From assembly GCF_037975245.1 (NCBI RefSeq), contig NC_092561.1, forward strand, positions 908,501 through 972,500: a stretch of DNA of 64,000 nt. The letters are read 5' to 3'. Positions 1 through 12,928 of this stretch are shown here, one piece after another (position 1 is the first letter of the stretch; each line of letters starts with the position of its first letter). A program made the position numbers and the translations under genes. The notes under the pieces were generated by a model that did no database searches, had not been told where the DNA came from, and saw nothing but the letters and a program-made list of their open reading frames with translations. This DNA comes from Apostichopus japonicus. Its lineage: Eukaryota > Echinodermata > Holothuroidea > Aspidochirotida > Stichopodidae.

Positions 1-1020
1 GATTCACAACTATTGTCAATTTAATCTGACTTAGGGGATTTATCATGATTTAATAAAATTGAAGCTTAAACATAAACCGGTAACATTCTTAAACTTCGCA
101 CACGAGAATAAAATCATTTTGTTATACAGATGTCTACAACATACGATATCATTTAAAAAACACTGTTGGGGTATCTGAGAACATTCACTTTATCGGAAAC
201 ATAAAAATTTATATAAAGTAAGATACTTGGTGTCAGTTTATTTAATTATAAATAGGATATTTTATGAATCTATCTATCATATGAATTATTAACTACTAAA
301 CTTGAGGTATAATGAGTAACGTGGTATTAAAAACAATATGCATATATATCAGCCTAGATCCCAGGTTTAGCACCATATATGTATATCTGTCTCAAAATTT
401 CTATGAAATATATAATTATCTCAAAAACTTTTATGGGTGGCATTGCTAACCCATTGAATGCACAACATAATTTGCATATATTGTTATATTGCTTGTACGT
501 GCGAAAAACAGCATACTATAAAGTTTTTAGAACTTGATGTATCAGAACTGCCATGATCTAATAAAGAGTGAAGCTTTGCTATTTTACAGATGAATAATGC
601 AAGTACATGAAATATATCTTGCCGCCAAGGCATTTACAATTCTTCCATCTCTCTCTGAAGTATAGACCACAATATAATTAACATTCATCATTTTAATCTT
701 AACTCAAAATGGCTATATAACAGTATAGTATTATTGTATTTTCAAATCCCTCAGTAGAATCAGATGGACTTAAATAGTCCTCAACGTATTTTGAAGTTGG
801 TTTTGATAAAGTTTTGAAAACTCTTTACATTGATTTTACGATATAGGTTGCATCCTCTATCTTTACCTGTCCTGTTGTAAACTAGCAATACACATTAGAT
901 ACAATAACGATTGAAATTGCTTTTATACATCTAGATATCTTCAACTTTGCTTCTCTTTGGTTTCTGAATAGATATGTCATAAATAAATGTAAACAAAAAT
1001 CACATCTGACAAGTCATTGA
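1..1020. repeat. Low-copy repeat shared with 33.53-33.99 kb
   Basis: Two blocks in this stretch recur in direct orientation near 33.5-34.0 kb. The block around 765-1020 (CAACGTATTTTGAAGTTGG through TCATAAATA) matches 33,537-33,785. The block around 40-200 (ACACGAGAATAAAATC) matches about 33,795-33,985. The block order differs between the two places. No coding region was recognised here. Confidence 0.6.
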
Positions 1021-1224
1021 TCAAAGTGGTGACTGTCCCGTTCCACGTTGGTACGTATTGCTCGAAATGCTATATAACTGTAAGGGTGATAAAACTAATG
1101 GAAATGAATTGCTTAATCGAATGATAGTAGGATCTACTAATGACAGTGAAATTACTTTTCTGTGTGGGTAGGGCATAAGGACGACTACAGATCATGAAAT
1201 ACCCATTGCCAACATATGTAAGCA

Positions 1225-1491
1225 ATGCCATATCGCAACAATCACTATACTACTTCTAGTACTCAGTATTTGCTGTACAATCAGACACTCCACACTGGTT
1301 TGCATTTATCACCAGCAGTAATTTTATTTAGAGACTCTCATGAAGATGGACCCATCCTGATGCTCTATCAAGTACAAGCCCTGCCACTGCAAAGAGTACA
1401 ATCCCTGCCAGTGCCCCATCAAATTCACCCTCCTGAAATTGTATATAGGGTCGCTATAGTAATCAGCATATGGAGCCTTAACAGTAACTAG
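1225..1491 (+). pseudogene. Possible retrotransposon integrase-tail remnant
   Basis: An 88-codon open frame contains a YRNN run early on and TGLHLSPAVILFRDS near its middle. This resembles the 'QYRNTP...LSPAxxLFGRxxRD' stretch at the end of Ty3/gypsy-type integrases. The flanking sequence does not extend the similarity and there is no LTR nearby. If real, it is a short, decayed fragment. Chance resemblance cannot be excluded. Confidence 0.25.
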
Positions 1492-2009
1492 ACAGGGGAC
1501 TTTTTACTGGGTATATTTCCAAGCATAACTAGTTTTGTGGGAACATGCAGATTATACAACAGGCAATTAAATATGACACATGAGAGGGCATTTTGGCTTA
1601 AAAATAGCCAGACAAAGCTCTACTTCGCCCACTGAAAAGACAGAGGTTGCAACTCTGACACCACGATGAGGTCAGCATTGAGGGACTTTTGGTTAGAGAA
1701 CTTCATTTCTTAAGAATGACAACACATTTTGATTTGTCTCTTTATTCCTGGTTCATATTACATGAACTTTATAAACACTATGGAAAAGACTTGAGGTAAA
1801 GCAGTAGGACGGCCATGAAGTCCATGAATGGCAGCAAAAATTTGGTCGAACAGTTTAAAACACAACAATACAATAATATATCACCCTATATATATGCTCC
1901 CAGCAAAAAGAAATTGTAACCTAGTCTTACAGCGGTAATCTATGGTTAAATTGGGTTCAGACATGGTAAATTTGCCACAGTAGTCCTATAAAATTATGGT
2001 ACATACTTA

Positions 2010-2380
2010 CAAGGGCGTAGGAACCGGGGGCTGGGGGCGCCAGCCCCCCCAGTGAAAAATATGGAGGGGCGGAAGTAGCATTCCGCCCCCCCCCCCGCTT
2101 CGCAAGTCAGAAAACCCCTTTTTCATTTCCAAATGAGAAAAAAATCTCATTTGGAGCACCAAATTGCATCTATGGCCAGGTGAAAATGCAAAATTATATA
2201 CAAAATGGAGTGGGTGGGTTGAAGTGTGCTATATTGCACCAAATTGCATCTGAGGCCACCTGGAAATGCAAAAAAAATCCAAAGGGGAGGGGGACACCCC
2301 CTCCCCTTAGACCCCTCCCCCAGGCCGGCCATCAGTCTTCAGCCCCCCCCCCCACTCAAAAGTACCTTCCTACGCCACTG
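2010..2380. mobile_element. hAT-type MITE with perfect 8-bp target duplication
   Basis: A 371-bp insertion is flanked on both sides by the octamer CATACTTA (2,002-2,009 and 2,381-2,388). Its ends are CAAGGGCGTAGGAACC and, inverted, CAGTGGCGTAGGAAGG. Eight-bp duplications and CAG-type ends are typical of hAT elements. The interior is G/C-homopolymer rich and contains AAGGGGAGGGGGACACCCCC, which recurs near 28.26 and 55.72 kb. It encodes no transposase, so it is non-autonomous. Confidence 0.85.
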
Positions 2381-2889
2381 CATACTTAATTTACTTTACA
2401 AAAACTGTACATAACATATTCTGTAAACCTGTTTAACCTTTATGCTGTCATGCTTGTTTTGACTGCAGCATATTGACCAAATGTGGTGCATATAAAATAG
2501 TATTCCATAATATACATACGACATCATGACGAAAATTTCACATTTTTTGGGAAAATTGGCTAGATTAGACTATGCTCTTTTCATTGATACCAAATTTGCG
2601 ATTGGAAATGCACTAGTCTTGTCAATAATCAACTTACGGCAAAACACAGCGTTGTGTAAAACAGATGTTAGGACTTTGTACTGGCTCTGCATGTACACGT
2701 AATGATGTACATTGCTTTAGTTGAAAACGCTTTAGTTGAAAACACAGATGTGAAACTATAGTGCACACACCTCATAGTCATAATATTATTATATCAATGA
2801 AATAGGGGCAACAAATGCTCATCTTCTTTCAACGCATGCAAGCTGCGCAGATCAAGTGTAGCCTAGGTAAAAATTACCTTGCACTATAG

Positions 2890-3520
2890 CCACTGCGAAA
2901 TACCACAATTTTCCCATGGTAAACTGTGGTACAATACCTTCATTTGACTTAGGTATTTTGGTCCTTTGGATGCGTTTTACCACAGTTTTACCATAACACC
3001 ATACCACAATTTTACCATGGTTTTTATCACTTTCTATTTCATTTTCACTATGGTTTTATCTCAAATTTACCCTATGTGTACTATGGCATTACCATAGTTT
3101 TACCCTAATTAACCAAAAATTTACCCAATAGCTTTACCAAAGTTTTACCCTAATTGTACCTCAGTTTTACGCTACTTGTCTTAATTATAATCAGTACACC
3201 ACAAACTACCTTAAATTTCACCTATTGGTGGACAGTATCACAGTTGGGCTATTTGAAACGTACAACAAAGCAACTCATACTGTATGTCATGATGTCGTAT
3301 ATATATGGTATACTATTTTATATGCACCAGACTTGGTCTATATGCTGCAGTCAAATCATGCATGACTACAATATAAAAGTTGAACAGTTTTAAAGTATAT
3401 TGTTTGTAAAGTTTTTTTTTAAATAACATGTTATTGTATATAGGGCTACTGTGGTAAATTTACCATGTTTACCCTTTTTCAACCATAATTTACGGCTGTA
3501 AGATTAGGGTACATTTTTCT
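2890..3520. repeat. Degenerate ACCATGGT / TTTTACC minisatellite
   Basis: Many short copies of TTTTACC(A/C), often as the palindrome ACCATGGT or as ACCATAGTTTTACC, are spread over 2,895-3,175 and again at about 3,440-3,520. The units are degenerate and irregularly spaced. No coding signal accompanies them. Confidence 0.5.
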
Positions 3521-3548
3521 GTAAAGATTATCCTGAGTATGTTGCTGT

Positions 3549-3925
3549 ATGTTGCGTAAATGCTATTTGATAAACGTATACAAACTCAGCCAAAACGTAT
3601 ATAAACTCAGCCAAAACTCATGTTTAGAAGAGGAAGGTCTACTTGTCCAGTTAAGGAAGAGGAAGCTGTCTATGTATGGACATTGGAAGCGCCGATCAGA
3701 TAGCCTAGTTCAGATGACAGTAGAAGGAGAAGTAGAAGGGAAGGCCAGGCCAGGACGTAGGAAAACAGGATGGATCGATAACATCAAGAAGTAGACGGAT
3801 GGACGTGGCAAGAGCAAAGGCACACAAGAGAATGCCGAATGTTCTTTGAGGACTATGGCAAAACAGCAGCAGCAGCAGACCCGGAGACCATGTACTCTTG
3901 ATTTTAATGTTACTCTGCCCACCTG
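3549..3925 (+). pseudogene. LINE ORF2 C-terminus (degenerate non-LTR retrotransposon)
   Basis: The translation holds a motif typical of the last part of many animal non-LTR retrotransposon polyproteins: RKRKLSMYGHWKRR, then VEGEVEGKARPGRRKTGWID, then NIKK. A TAG interrupts the frame right after this. The same frame continues as TDGRGKSKGTQENAECSLRTM, so the copy is a 5'-truncated, mutated insertion. The clade cannot be fixed from so short a piece. Confidence 0.6.
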
Positions 3926-3969
3926 CAGTAGCTTGTCACTATATATGCATGACTCAACAGTGGATCATG

Positions 3970-4765
3970 AACATATAGGTTTCCTTTGTGACCCAATTTT
4001 TTTTGGACCAACATTTTCTCGAACCCAACTTTTTGAGAACCTTTTTTTCGGACCCAATTTTTTGAGACCAAAATTTTTTTCACGCAAAAAAAAAAAAGTG
4101 TGAACCAAAATTTGTAATGACCCAAACAGTGCTCTTGACCAAAAATTGCTTGTAACCCGCTTGTGAACCTTATCCTGGTTAATCAAGACGGGTGAAAAAT
4201 TCTAAAAAGGATTGGGGTCACGTGTAACCAGGATATCCCGTTGAAAAAAACCATGATTAATGTAGGTGCCATACTGACCTGATCCTGCAGTGAAATTTCA
4301 CTAGGAGTGCATCAAATTATTAGTGATATTATCAAATAGTGAATATTAACTAAAACGGCTTGCCATAAGTCCACACTGCACGCGACGCGTGGTGTGTGAC
4401 CAATCATTGCCCCTTGTTAAATTACATAACTACAGGGCGGGTAAACGTGAAAACTATAGATATAGCTTGAGCAATATAAAAGAGTCGTCTGCAGTGTGGA
4501 CACACAAAAAATGCATCGGGCCGCTAGCAGTATTCTTTTTTGGTCCCAAAGTTTGGTCCAAAGAATTGTTGTCCAAAACATTTGGAGTACAAACAAATAT
4601 TTGGTCACACATTTTGGGTCACTTTTTTTTTCGTGAAAGAAACTTTGGTCTCAAAAAAATTGGTCCGAAGAAATTGGGTCCCAAGATATATTTGGTCACA
4701 AAAATATTGGGGTCATTAAAACTAGTTTCCTTGGTACAAACAAATTTTTGGATAAAAAAAAATGC
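3970..4765. repeat. Foldback repeat built of TTGGTC(C)-AAA motifs
   Basis: The arms are inverted copies. The left arm, about 3,985-4,110, reads GACCCAATTTTTTGAGACCA. The right arm, about 4,632-4,700, reads TTTGGTCTCAAAAAAATTGG. Each arm is itself made of irregular repeats of TTGGTCC or GACCAAA. About 500 bp of unrelated sequence lies between them. Open frames on both strands are low-complexity products of the repeat. No target duplication was found. Confidence 0.55.
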
Positions 4766-4791
4766 TTCGATTTTGTTTCTTTTTGTTGTCC

Positions 4792-4852
4792 GAACATAGA
4801 GACGTCGGAACATAGAGACGTCGGAACATAGAGACGTCGGAACATAGGGATG
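4792..4852. repeat. 16-bp tandem repeat, four copies
   Basis: The unit GAACATAGAGACGTCG is repeated head to tail. The first copies are identical and the last is altered (GGGATGTC). It contains an AatII-like GACGTC palindrome in each unit. Confidence 0.8.
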
Positions 4853-5386
4853 TCACCGTATTCGTAACCTGCATTCGTGTGCGTATATATTTGGCGTGAA
4901 CTTAACTTCGTACTGGATAATTTGTGGTAAAGGAGTTTTTCAGCGAATATTCCAGTTTTCAAAGTTGGAAATGATGACATTCGTGCCAAAAAAAAAAAAA
5001 AATTCTAAACGGTTCGAAAGTTCGGAAAAAACGGCACTTCCTTTATGTGTCTGTTGTAAATAACGATTGGATTATACATCTTTCCTTCATCAAATTCAAC
5101 TATTACCAGATACATTAATTGTTTAATGACTGAGATATGGAACTTAAAAAATGACAAGTTTCACCTAATTAAAAATTAATAAGGAGTGACGTCATGAAAC
5201 GTCTTGCATATTCTACAAGAAAAACCGCTGGGGAGTTACTGCATTCACTTTGTTCACCTGCATAGATCGCAAGTAGACTGTATAGTATATACCAATCAAA
5301 TAAAGGCTTTTGTTATACTTCCTTGGCAACACAGTGTTATGAAGTGAAGTAAACAAGGAACTAACACTATCCTCCACGAAGGACAT

Positions 5387-5494
5387 ACAATGGTTCTTAC
5401 AATCGTATGATCAAGATTTTTGGATTTTACTAGGAGTCCTAGTTTGAAATTGTGTCATGTAAATTTGCTTGGTGTTTATTGTCACCCTTAAAGC
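5387..5494 (+). repeat. Upstream fragment of the 150-bp satellite unit
   Basis: This stretch (GTTCTTACAATCG, AGTCCTAGTTTGAAATTGTG, CATGTAAATTTGCTT, CACCCTTAAAGCATCC) is a diverged copy of the unit found at 6.8-7.9 kb. It ends at the left edge of the hAT element, so that element split the array's first unit. Confidence 0.7.
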
Positions 5495-5499
5495 ATCCG

Positions 5500-6790
5500 A
5501 GCAGGGGGCGTCGTGCCAAAATATTTTTTCTGGGGGGGGGGGCATGAGCAGGTGATGACTATCTAAGCGGAGCGCCACCGCAGGTTGGCGCGCAGCGTAC
5601 AAGAAAATTTACGTCTGGCAGACCCTTCAGATTGCAGGAAACGGCACTTCCCCTGCCTTATAGCAACACCCCTAAAATTGATAAAAATTTCCGACAATTT
5701 TTTATTTTGGGAGATATTCTCGAAAAAAAGTGATCGCCATTTATTTAATTCCTCGTCTCCAAGAAGCGCCCAAATTTAAGGAATCGAAACATTTTTGTGT
5801 TGGCTGATCCATGATCGCCGCCCATGCCCGTGAAAAGTGGTTACTGGGTGGAGAAAAAGCTATGCCGTTTGAAAACATGGGCAGAATAAGCGAAAGTAGC
5901 GAAACCTAAGGTAAAACGCGCGATAACGAAGTGATTATTTTCCAGGTTAATTGTGACTGTATTTGAAATGATTATTATTATTCATTTTTTTCGAAACTAC
6001 CTATCAGATTATGAGGAAAATTTATCCTGGTGGACCTTTTAGCGAACTGATTGCATTACTTAAGAAGAAGTTCACATGGAGTCCCATAATCTCTATTCAT
6101 TACATTTATCTTAACTTTCCGAACTTTGTTACAGGCTTAGAAAACAATTTAAAAAATTGCCATTTGTTCATTGAAAATTGACTGACTTTGGCAAAAGCTA
6201 ACGGGTTGTACTTACTCTGGGACTATATACGTATATATAATATTGTTCAACAATGGCAGCGTTGATGGCACATTTGGCTCATTAGTTATCAACCAGTAAT
6301 TATTTAACTGTTTCGATTGACTTAATATCAACAATTAACAACCATTGACCAAGCAGTCAACAGAAGCCCCATTTCTCGTAGGCCCTACAAGAAATTCAGT
6401 TACTGACACTGTTCTCATTCATCGTCGCTGAGTTAGGTTCCAAAATGAGTCAATGGCAGTCTGCTTGCACGCTTCCGCGCGGTCGGGGTGCGTGGCCAGC
6501 ACCATCAGGTCACTCAGGCGTGCTCGGGAAATGCTCGTCCGCAACGAATTCTTCACTAACTTTAACGCCGAAAAGCTGCGCTCACATGAGCAGGAAGTGA
6601 CTGGCAGGGTGAGAATTAGCTGGTAGGCACGAGCGACGTTTGGATATGTGTCGAACATCCCCTTCTCCAACATGTATTTGTGTCGTCTTTGAGGTGTGTG
6701 GAAAATCCGCAACGACCATCAAAGAGCAATTGACTTTAGTCTACTTTTCGATTTCGTAAACACCTTTGACAAAAAATTTTTGGGGCACGA
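5500..6790. mobile_element. Degenerate hAT transposon inserted in the satellite
   Basis: The ends are CAGGGGGCGTCGTGCCAAAA and, inverted, CAGTGGCGTCGTGCCCCAAA. They are flanked by CATCCGAG on the left and CATCCGTG on the right, an 8-bp duplication with one mismatch, as expected for hAT. The element carries a transposase C-terminus on the minus strand. Near its left end is the block ATCTAAGCGGAGCGCCACC, which is shared with the 31.5- and 37.8-kb elements. At about 1.3 kb it is too short to be autonomous. Confidence 0.75.
6419..6712 (-). pseudogene. hAT transposase C-terminal dimerisation domain fragment
   Basis: The 97-codon frame contains LPVTSCSCERSFSALKLVKN, then SLRTSISRARLSDLMVLATH. This is the hallmark C-terminal motif of hAT transposases (the S-CERSFSALK signature followed by a conserved leucine-rich helix). 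The domain mediates dimerisation in active enzymes. The N-terminal BED finger and the catalytic RNase-H core are absent, so this is a relic carried by the surrounding hAT element. Confidence 0.85.
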
Positions 6791-7912
6791 CGCCACTGCA
6801 TCCGTGGAAAAGTTTACAGATGGTTTCAAAAGGGTATACAATCTTATGGTTCTTATTATCGTTTGATGAGGGTTAATTGTTATGACGGAAGTCCTAGTTT
6901 GAAATTGTGGCATGTAAATTTGCTTTTTTTTCTTTTTCTTTTATCACCCTTGATGCATGCGTGGAAATGTTAACAGAGTTTCAAAAGGGTATACAAAGGT
7001 TCTTATTATCGTTTGATGAGGGTTAATTGTTATGACGGAAGTCCTAGTTTGAAATTGTGGCATGTAAATTTGCTTTTTTTTCTTTTTCTTTTATCACCCT
7101 TGATGCATGCGTGGAAATGTTAACAGAGTTTCAAAAGGGTATACAAAGGTTCTTATTATCGTTTGATGAAAGTTAATTGTTATGACGGAAGTCCTAGTTT
7201 GAAATTGTGGCATGTAAATTTGCTTTTTTTTCTTTTTCTTTTATCACCCTTGATGCATGCGTGGAAATGTTAACAGAGTTTCAAAAGGGTATACAAAGGT
7301 TCTTATTATCGTTTGATGAGGGTTAATTGTTATGACGGAAGTCCTAGTTTGAAATTGTGGCATGTAAATTTGCTTTTTTTTCTTTTTCTTTTATCACCCT
7401 TGATGCATGCGTGGAAATGTTAACAGAGTTTCAAAAGGGTATACAAAGGTTCTTATTATCGTTTGATGAAAGTTAATTGTTATGACGGAAGTCCTAGTTT
7501 GAAATTGTGGCATGTAAATTTGCTTTTTTTTCTTTTTCTTTTATCACCCTTGATGCATGCGTGGAAATGTTAACAGAGTTTCAAAAGGGTATACAAAGGT
7601 TCTTATTATCGTTTGATGAAGGTTAATTGTTATGACGGAAGTCCTAGTTTGAAATTGTGGCATGTAAATTTGCTTTTTTTTCTTTTTCTTTTATCACCCT
7701 TGATGCATGCGTGGAAATGTTAACAGAGTTTCAAAAGGGTATACAAAGGTTCTTATTATCGTTTGATGAAGGTTAATTGTTATGACGGAAGTCCTAGTTT
7801 GAAATTGTGGCATGTAAATTTGCTTTTTTTCTTTTTCTTTTATCACCCTTGATGCATGCGTGGAAAAGTTAACAGAGTTTCAAATGGGTAAACAATGGTT
7901 CTTATTATTACG
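6791..7912 (+). repeat. 150-bp satellite, about seven and a half units
   Basis: The anchor GGTTCTTATTATCG starts at 6,848, 6,998, 7,148, 7,298, 7,448, 7,598 and 7,748, an exact 150-base period. The final unit is one base shorter in its T/C tract and then diverges. Copies differ mainly at GATGAGGGTT / GATGAAAGTT / GATGAAGGTT, so amplification or homogenisation is recent. Each unit holds a polypyrimidine run (TTTTTTTTCTTTTTCTTTTA). Confidence 0.95.
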
Positions 7913-8394
7913 ACAAATAGGGTTTACAAGGTTATTGTTAATCGAAGTCCGGTCTATTCTGTTAGTCGGTAAAATGCATCAAAGAGACACCGGTTTCATT
8001 TCGACTTTAACTGTTTCATGAGTGATTGTCGTGCACATGTTGGGTGGCTTGACAAAATCTTATATTTATTTATAGGATAACTTTGTGCACAACATAAATT
8101 CTGATATGTTATAGACTGTTAACAAACTCTGATATATCATACCTTGTTGTGTTTCTTTGCAGCTTTTAATTTTTAGAGATATTACCATTTAAACATCTCG
8201 GTCTCATCAAGTGAAGTAGCATGGAGTGCTTAGTCGAACATACATGCCATTAGGTCAGTTACTCAGATGCAACACAAAACGCAATAGGGAAACAATCCAA
8301 ATGCCCTGAATCGTAAACTTCCAAAGTCCACGACTAAAAGATTAGTAGATGTCTTCAATTGATTTTCTTCTCATTATTTATTCGCCACCTTGTT

Positions 8395-8940
8395 CTCAAA
8401 TTATTTTACTTACCTTTAAGGCTCTTAATCACTTGACCCCTAGTTTACATCACCAATGAGACCATACCTTATATTCCGCCTAGATCCTTACGCTCAATGA
8501 ATACAAATTTACTTAGTGTGCCTTCTACGCGATCATCAACATATGAATTTAAACGTTATGATTATACTGCTGCCACATTATGGAATAACTTACCCCAGGA
8601 CATATGCAATAGTAATAAAGACTTAACGCAATTCAAGAAATTACTTAAAACACTGTTTTTCAGAGCTGCCAACACAGATTAATGTACTTATTATTATACT
8701 TGCTGTACATACTTAATTCAGGTGTTATTATTGTATTTTAGTCATAATTTTTTCTTTTTCTTTTTTAACATTTCTATCATTTATTTTTCTTTACAATCTT
8801 ACAATCTTATCTTTTATAACCTTTTTAACTGATATACTTTTAACAAATTTTTATCTTTTGTTGTAAAGCGCTTTAGAGCAATTTTTTAATTGAATAAGGC
8901 GCTATATAAATTTCGTGTAATAATAATAATAATAATTCTC
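8395..8940 (+). pseudogene. LINE 3' end (RT C-terminus plus tail)
   Basis: The frame at 8,497-8,682 reads YEFKRYDYTAATLWNNLPQD and then FKKLLKTLFF. These match the 'A..LWN.LP....SFK..LKT.LF' end of L2/CR1-type polyproteins. It is followed by a 3' region ending GCGCTATATAAATTTCGTG and then a TAA/TAATAA tail (8,921-8,936), the usual 3' signature of such elements. The upstream frame (ALNHLTP) is broken, so this is a 5'-truncated copy. Confidence 0.75.
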
Positions 8941-11754
8941 AGATTACATAAACAACTTCGTTTAACCCAAACGTTAACCATTCCTGCATAGCGCCTCACT
9001 CATGTCTAATCCCTTCAGACCCATATACCATTACAAAATATAATCATTGAAATAAACACAGAAACCCAACGTTGCAGCACATGTTGCTTGATTATTTCAT
9101 ATTCCTTCTAGATCAAGCTTTCAAACATTGAATCTGTAATATCTACTAAGATTTTTTTTTTTGGGGGGGGGGGAGGGGAATATGGGAAAGTTGTTCGTGA
9201 AATTAATATCCATGACATAAACTGATAATTATGGTTACGTTTGTGCCTCCTTTACAGAGTCATATTTTGAAAACATAAATTTTGCAGTAAAAATAGGATC
9301 TAGATTTCTAACAGTATATAGAACCGTTTATTATATCAAAATATATCAGACTACGGAGTATGTATTAGCGGCGTTAATGTTAATTTCAATGTGGAGGTGG
9401 GAGGCAAACATTTATATATTTAGGTAGAGGCATGAACCTCAAAAGTGTTAGGGAAATACAACCTACACTGATAAGCAATGTTTTTTTTTTTAATGTCTAC
9501 AACATATTTAAATTAATTATGTGCATGTCTAAAGTCATTATTTAAGCTTTATCACAATGTTGATCATAAATGTCAACATGTTCTTTGTTATATAGTTCAC
9601 AGTGAATCAGAAGCCTTAATATATTTCACCTGCCCTTATTCGCACTACAACTATTTATCTTTCATTTGTCTCGCCTTACTGAAGAACATTGCACATGGTA
9701 TGCCTTCTTAACATTCCTTTGATGATTGTTTAATTATTTATTATTTATATTTTACCATAATTGTGTTGCATTTGTCTTAATAGGACGGTGAATTTAGAAG
9801 ACAAAGTATTGAGCCAAACGATCTTTCTTTTAAGATATTCAGTGATCTTTATAAGTGAGAACACAGAACCAACGGTGGATGATGGGAAAGTGAAAAAAAA
9901 AATGAAAGTATGCAAATATCTGTAAGTCGTATGATATTCCAAATATATATACAATGAGAGTCAATAAACCACGACCACTGGCTACATGTAATGTTACAAT
10001 GTGAAGATACTTATTGGCATCCGTACAAAATATCTGGGTACCAATTTATGATGATTCAGTTTCCAAAATGTAACCAGGGTCTAAAGAAATCTGAAACAAA
10101 AACAGCATTTAGACCAATCAAAATCCCACACGCATTTGTTTATTTTTAGAAGCAGCATTCCAGGATTATCAAATAATTCCATAAAAGGCAAAACTTAAGG
10201 CCGAGTAAAAGCTTGAATTCTATAAAAAGGCGAATATTCCTTGGGTTTTCTATCATACACCCGAAGACGACTGAACATTCAAGACATTTCTTTTCATCGT
10301 GTCTACCTTTGAGGTAAGAAACTTCACCATTATTAAGAAAAATTATATCTATTGTAAATCTTGGAGAGCTTAAACTTTCTTTTGAGTTTCTTTTCAAAAT
10401 TCGAGTTTCACCAGTTGAAACCTCCATCGTAGTATTTCGCTTACTTACTTACTTACTTAATTACTAAATTCATACTTTATAATATTAAATTAAAGATATA
10501 CTGATTGCAATCATAGGCTACTAGAATATTCTGTTGTTGGACAGAGTAGTACAACTTAATACATGCAAGAGAAACACAGTCAACACTGTTGAAAACCCTA
10601 TAACTCGCTGACTCAAGATGTGGATGAATCAATGTTTACTTTGACTATAGATAAACCCCTATAGTAGGTGCGGTCTGTGATGGTCTTAGTATGTTATAAT
10701 TTCTCGATTGATTTATCCATGAAAGTCTGGTGTATTTGTTTTCTTCTCTTCAGTGTATATCTAACTAATCAGGATGCTAAGCAATTGTCGTTTTCACCTT
10801 TTATCAAGGCAAACTAAATTTTCACCTGAACTTTCCTTTTGAAATAAGTAGTTATGTGTAATGTCCCCTTCTAGGCACTCTCTGTCTCTCTCACTGAAAC
10901 ATTTTATTTGTCTAAGCTATAAAGTTAAGGACAAGTTAATCATGGGAATAAACTTACGTGTGAGGATGAAAATCTTAAGCACAATGTATTAAAATAAACT
11001 GAATTGTGGAAAATCATTCATAAATATTATTGTTTGAAGGAAATATATGTAGCTTTGCTTTTATTTTGTTCTGACATAATTCACAGCTAGAATACTTGTT
11101 TCTATTAACTTCGGGTGAGGAACTCTTCACACTGTCAACAGTAGAATACTTTGAATGAGTGGCGGCGTAGCGGGGTGGGGGGGGGGGGGAGCTGGAGTGA
11201 CGTTGGCCTTCATTACGGTATTTCGTAATGTTTAAAAGAGTTATCTTCATAAACTCAAAGTTTCTATGATTATTCGAAATTTCGCTGAAACACCGAAATC
11301 GGTCAATAGATTGTTTGTATATATTGTTTACCCTTACATGTATGCACTACTCTATACTACCTACCATTAATACTAACTTAATCCTAAATTTTATTAAAAG
11401 TGGAGATTTTAGATAAAGTAGTCGAATGTTTGGGATCTCAAGGAATAGCTGTTGAAGTATCCATTTCATACTCATTGGAGTATATAGTTGACGTTCTCAG
11501 ATAAAAATAATTTGAAATTTCCAGACAAAAAGGTCAAAAGTTTGAGAACATACACGAAAGTTTTAAATAAAATAGTCGATATTTTAATATAAAAAATGTC
11601 AAAATAACTTCTTTTATATCAAAAGAAATCAAACAAAACTCTAAGTTACAAAATATAAATTTCGGTATTAGGCCTTTATACGAGTTGAAATTTCAAGACC
11701 ATTGTGGAGTTTTCTAGCAAAAGAGGTTAATACGCTAAGGAAAACGAGCAAACA
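8941..11754. other. No recognisable gene
   Basis: AT-rich sequence with homopolymer runs (G-tract near 9,163-9,176 and 11,175-11,190) and a short TTAC tandem at about 10,440-10,460. The longest open frame is 93 codons on the minus strand at 10,146-10,427. It resembles nothing I know and has no flanking splice pattern. I see no RNA gene. Confidence 0.5.
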
Positions 11755-12228
11755 GTGTTTACCCCCCCCCCCCCCCCCCAACATGGTGAGTCGGGAGAAA
11801 ATTGTTCCGTTGAGGGTTGGTTTGTTATTTTACTTCAGTGTGGAAGAATAAGACCACTCCAACATGTGAATACTCACCATTTTCACTCATACAAAAAAAT
11901 ATTCTTGATCAAGAATATTTTTGGCACAAAGAGAATTCAGGTTGCGCTGGATATTGCAAATCCGTGTACAAAATATACACATGATAGCGTGGTCTTCTTC
12001 CAGGATACCTTATGCTACATTTATTTCACTTTAGCAGAATGCAATAAGATACTTCATTGGAAAGGCTAGATTGCATGCTATTGCCTAGTGACAGTGACCT
12101 AGCAGATTGTTGTGTGTTGTGTGGGTGCGTGGGTGTTTGTAAACTAGGCATTAGTCTCAGTTACTATGCTCGAGTAAATTCGAATGGTGTGACTTTAAAA
12201 GAAAACACTTGAAAACTGTTATACCAGG

Positions 12229-12262
12229 GAGTTGTTCTGTTCCATAATAACTCCCTGGTTGT
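12229..12262. repeat. Ultrashort palindromic insertion (left-arm copy)
   Basis: CAGGGAGTTGTT is followed within about 10 bases by its inverse AATAACTCCCTG. GTTATAC lies on the left and GTTGTAC on the right, a 7-bp duplication with one mismatch. The mirror copy is in the right arm near 48.16 kb, and an unrelated insertion of the same palindrome lies at 37.28 kb. Confidence 0.6.
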
Positions 12263-12928
12263 ACTACGGAGCAATATGGATCCATTACCAATCGGCAGAG
12301 GGGAGTATATAAAGCTGGGAAGGATACAACCCGGGCCTGGGTCAAATAGAGAGCGCGTGAAAGTTTGGGGGAAAATAACAATTTTTTAGTATTTTCATAA
12401 TGTAATTAAGAGGCATGAAAGGCTCCAGCTGGACCTCGAAGCCACCGAATCTCGATCTTATGTATAATATGAATCATATTTCATTGTGCTCACTGGCTAA
12501 TCAATGATAATTTGCTCCGGAATGTTGCATTTGCATCATTCAACAGTTGTAATAATGCGTTATATATAGTAATAAACTACCATTGTCATGGGAATTGCAG
12601 TTAATATGGGCACAAATTGTGTATTTAGTAAAACTATTTTGGTTGTTCTTTATAATTTCGCATATCTTTCTTGGGGGGGGGGGGGGTGGATATGATACGT
12701 TGAACTTAGATGAACTGTTGTTCATTAGCATATGAATAATATGACTCCTAAAATCAGGCTTTAAGAATCACAAATGATTTTCGAGTTGGTTAGCATCATG
12801 TTTGATCTCTAGAGTAAGGCAAAATATGTCATCACAAACAGAACTAGTATTGTTCGATACAGGTGACAAACGCCTACAATGGAATTACGACCTTCCTTAC
12901 CGGTTTAGAACCTCTGGACATACAATCA

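Noticed and set aside
6791-7912. CRISPR-like regularly spaced repeats
   Set aside because: The whole 150-bp unit is repeated without unique spacers. It is a satellite in eukaryotic DNA.
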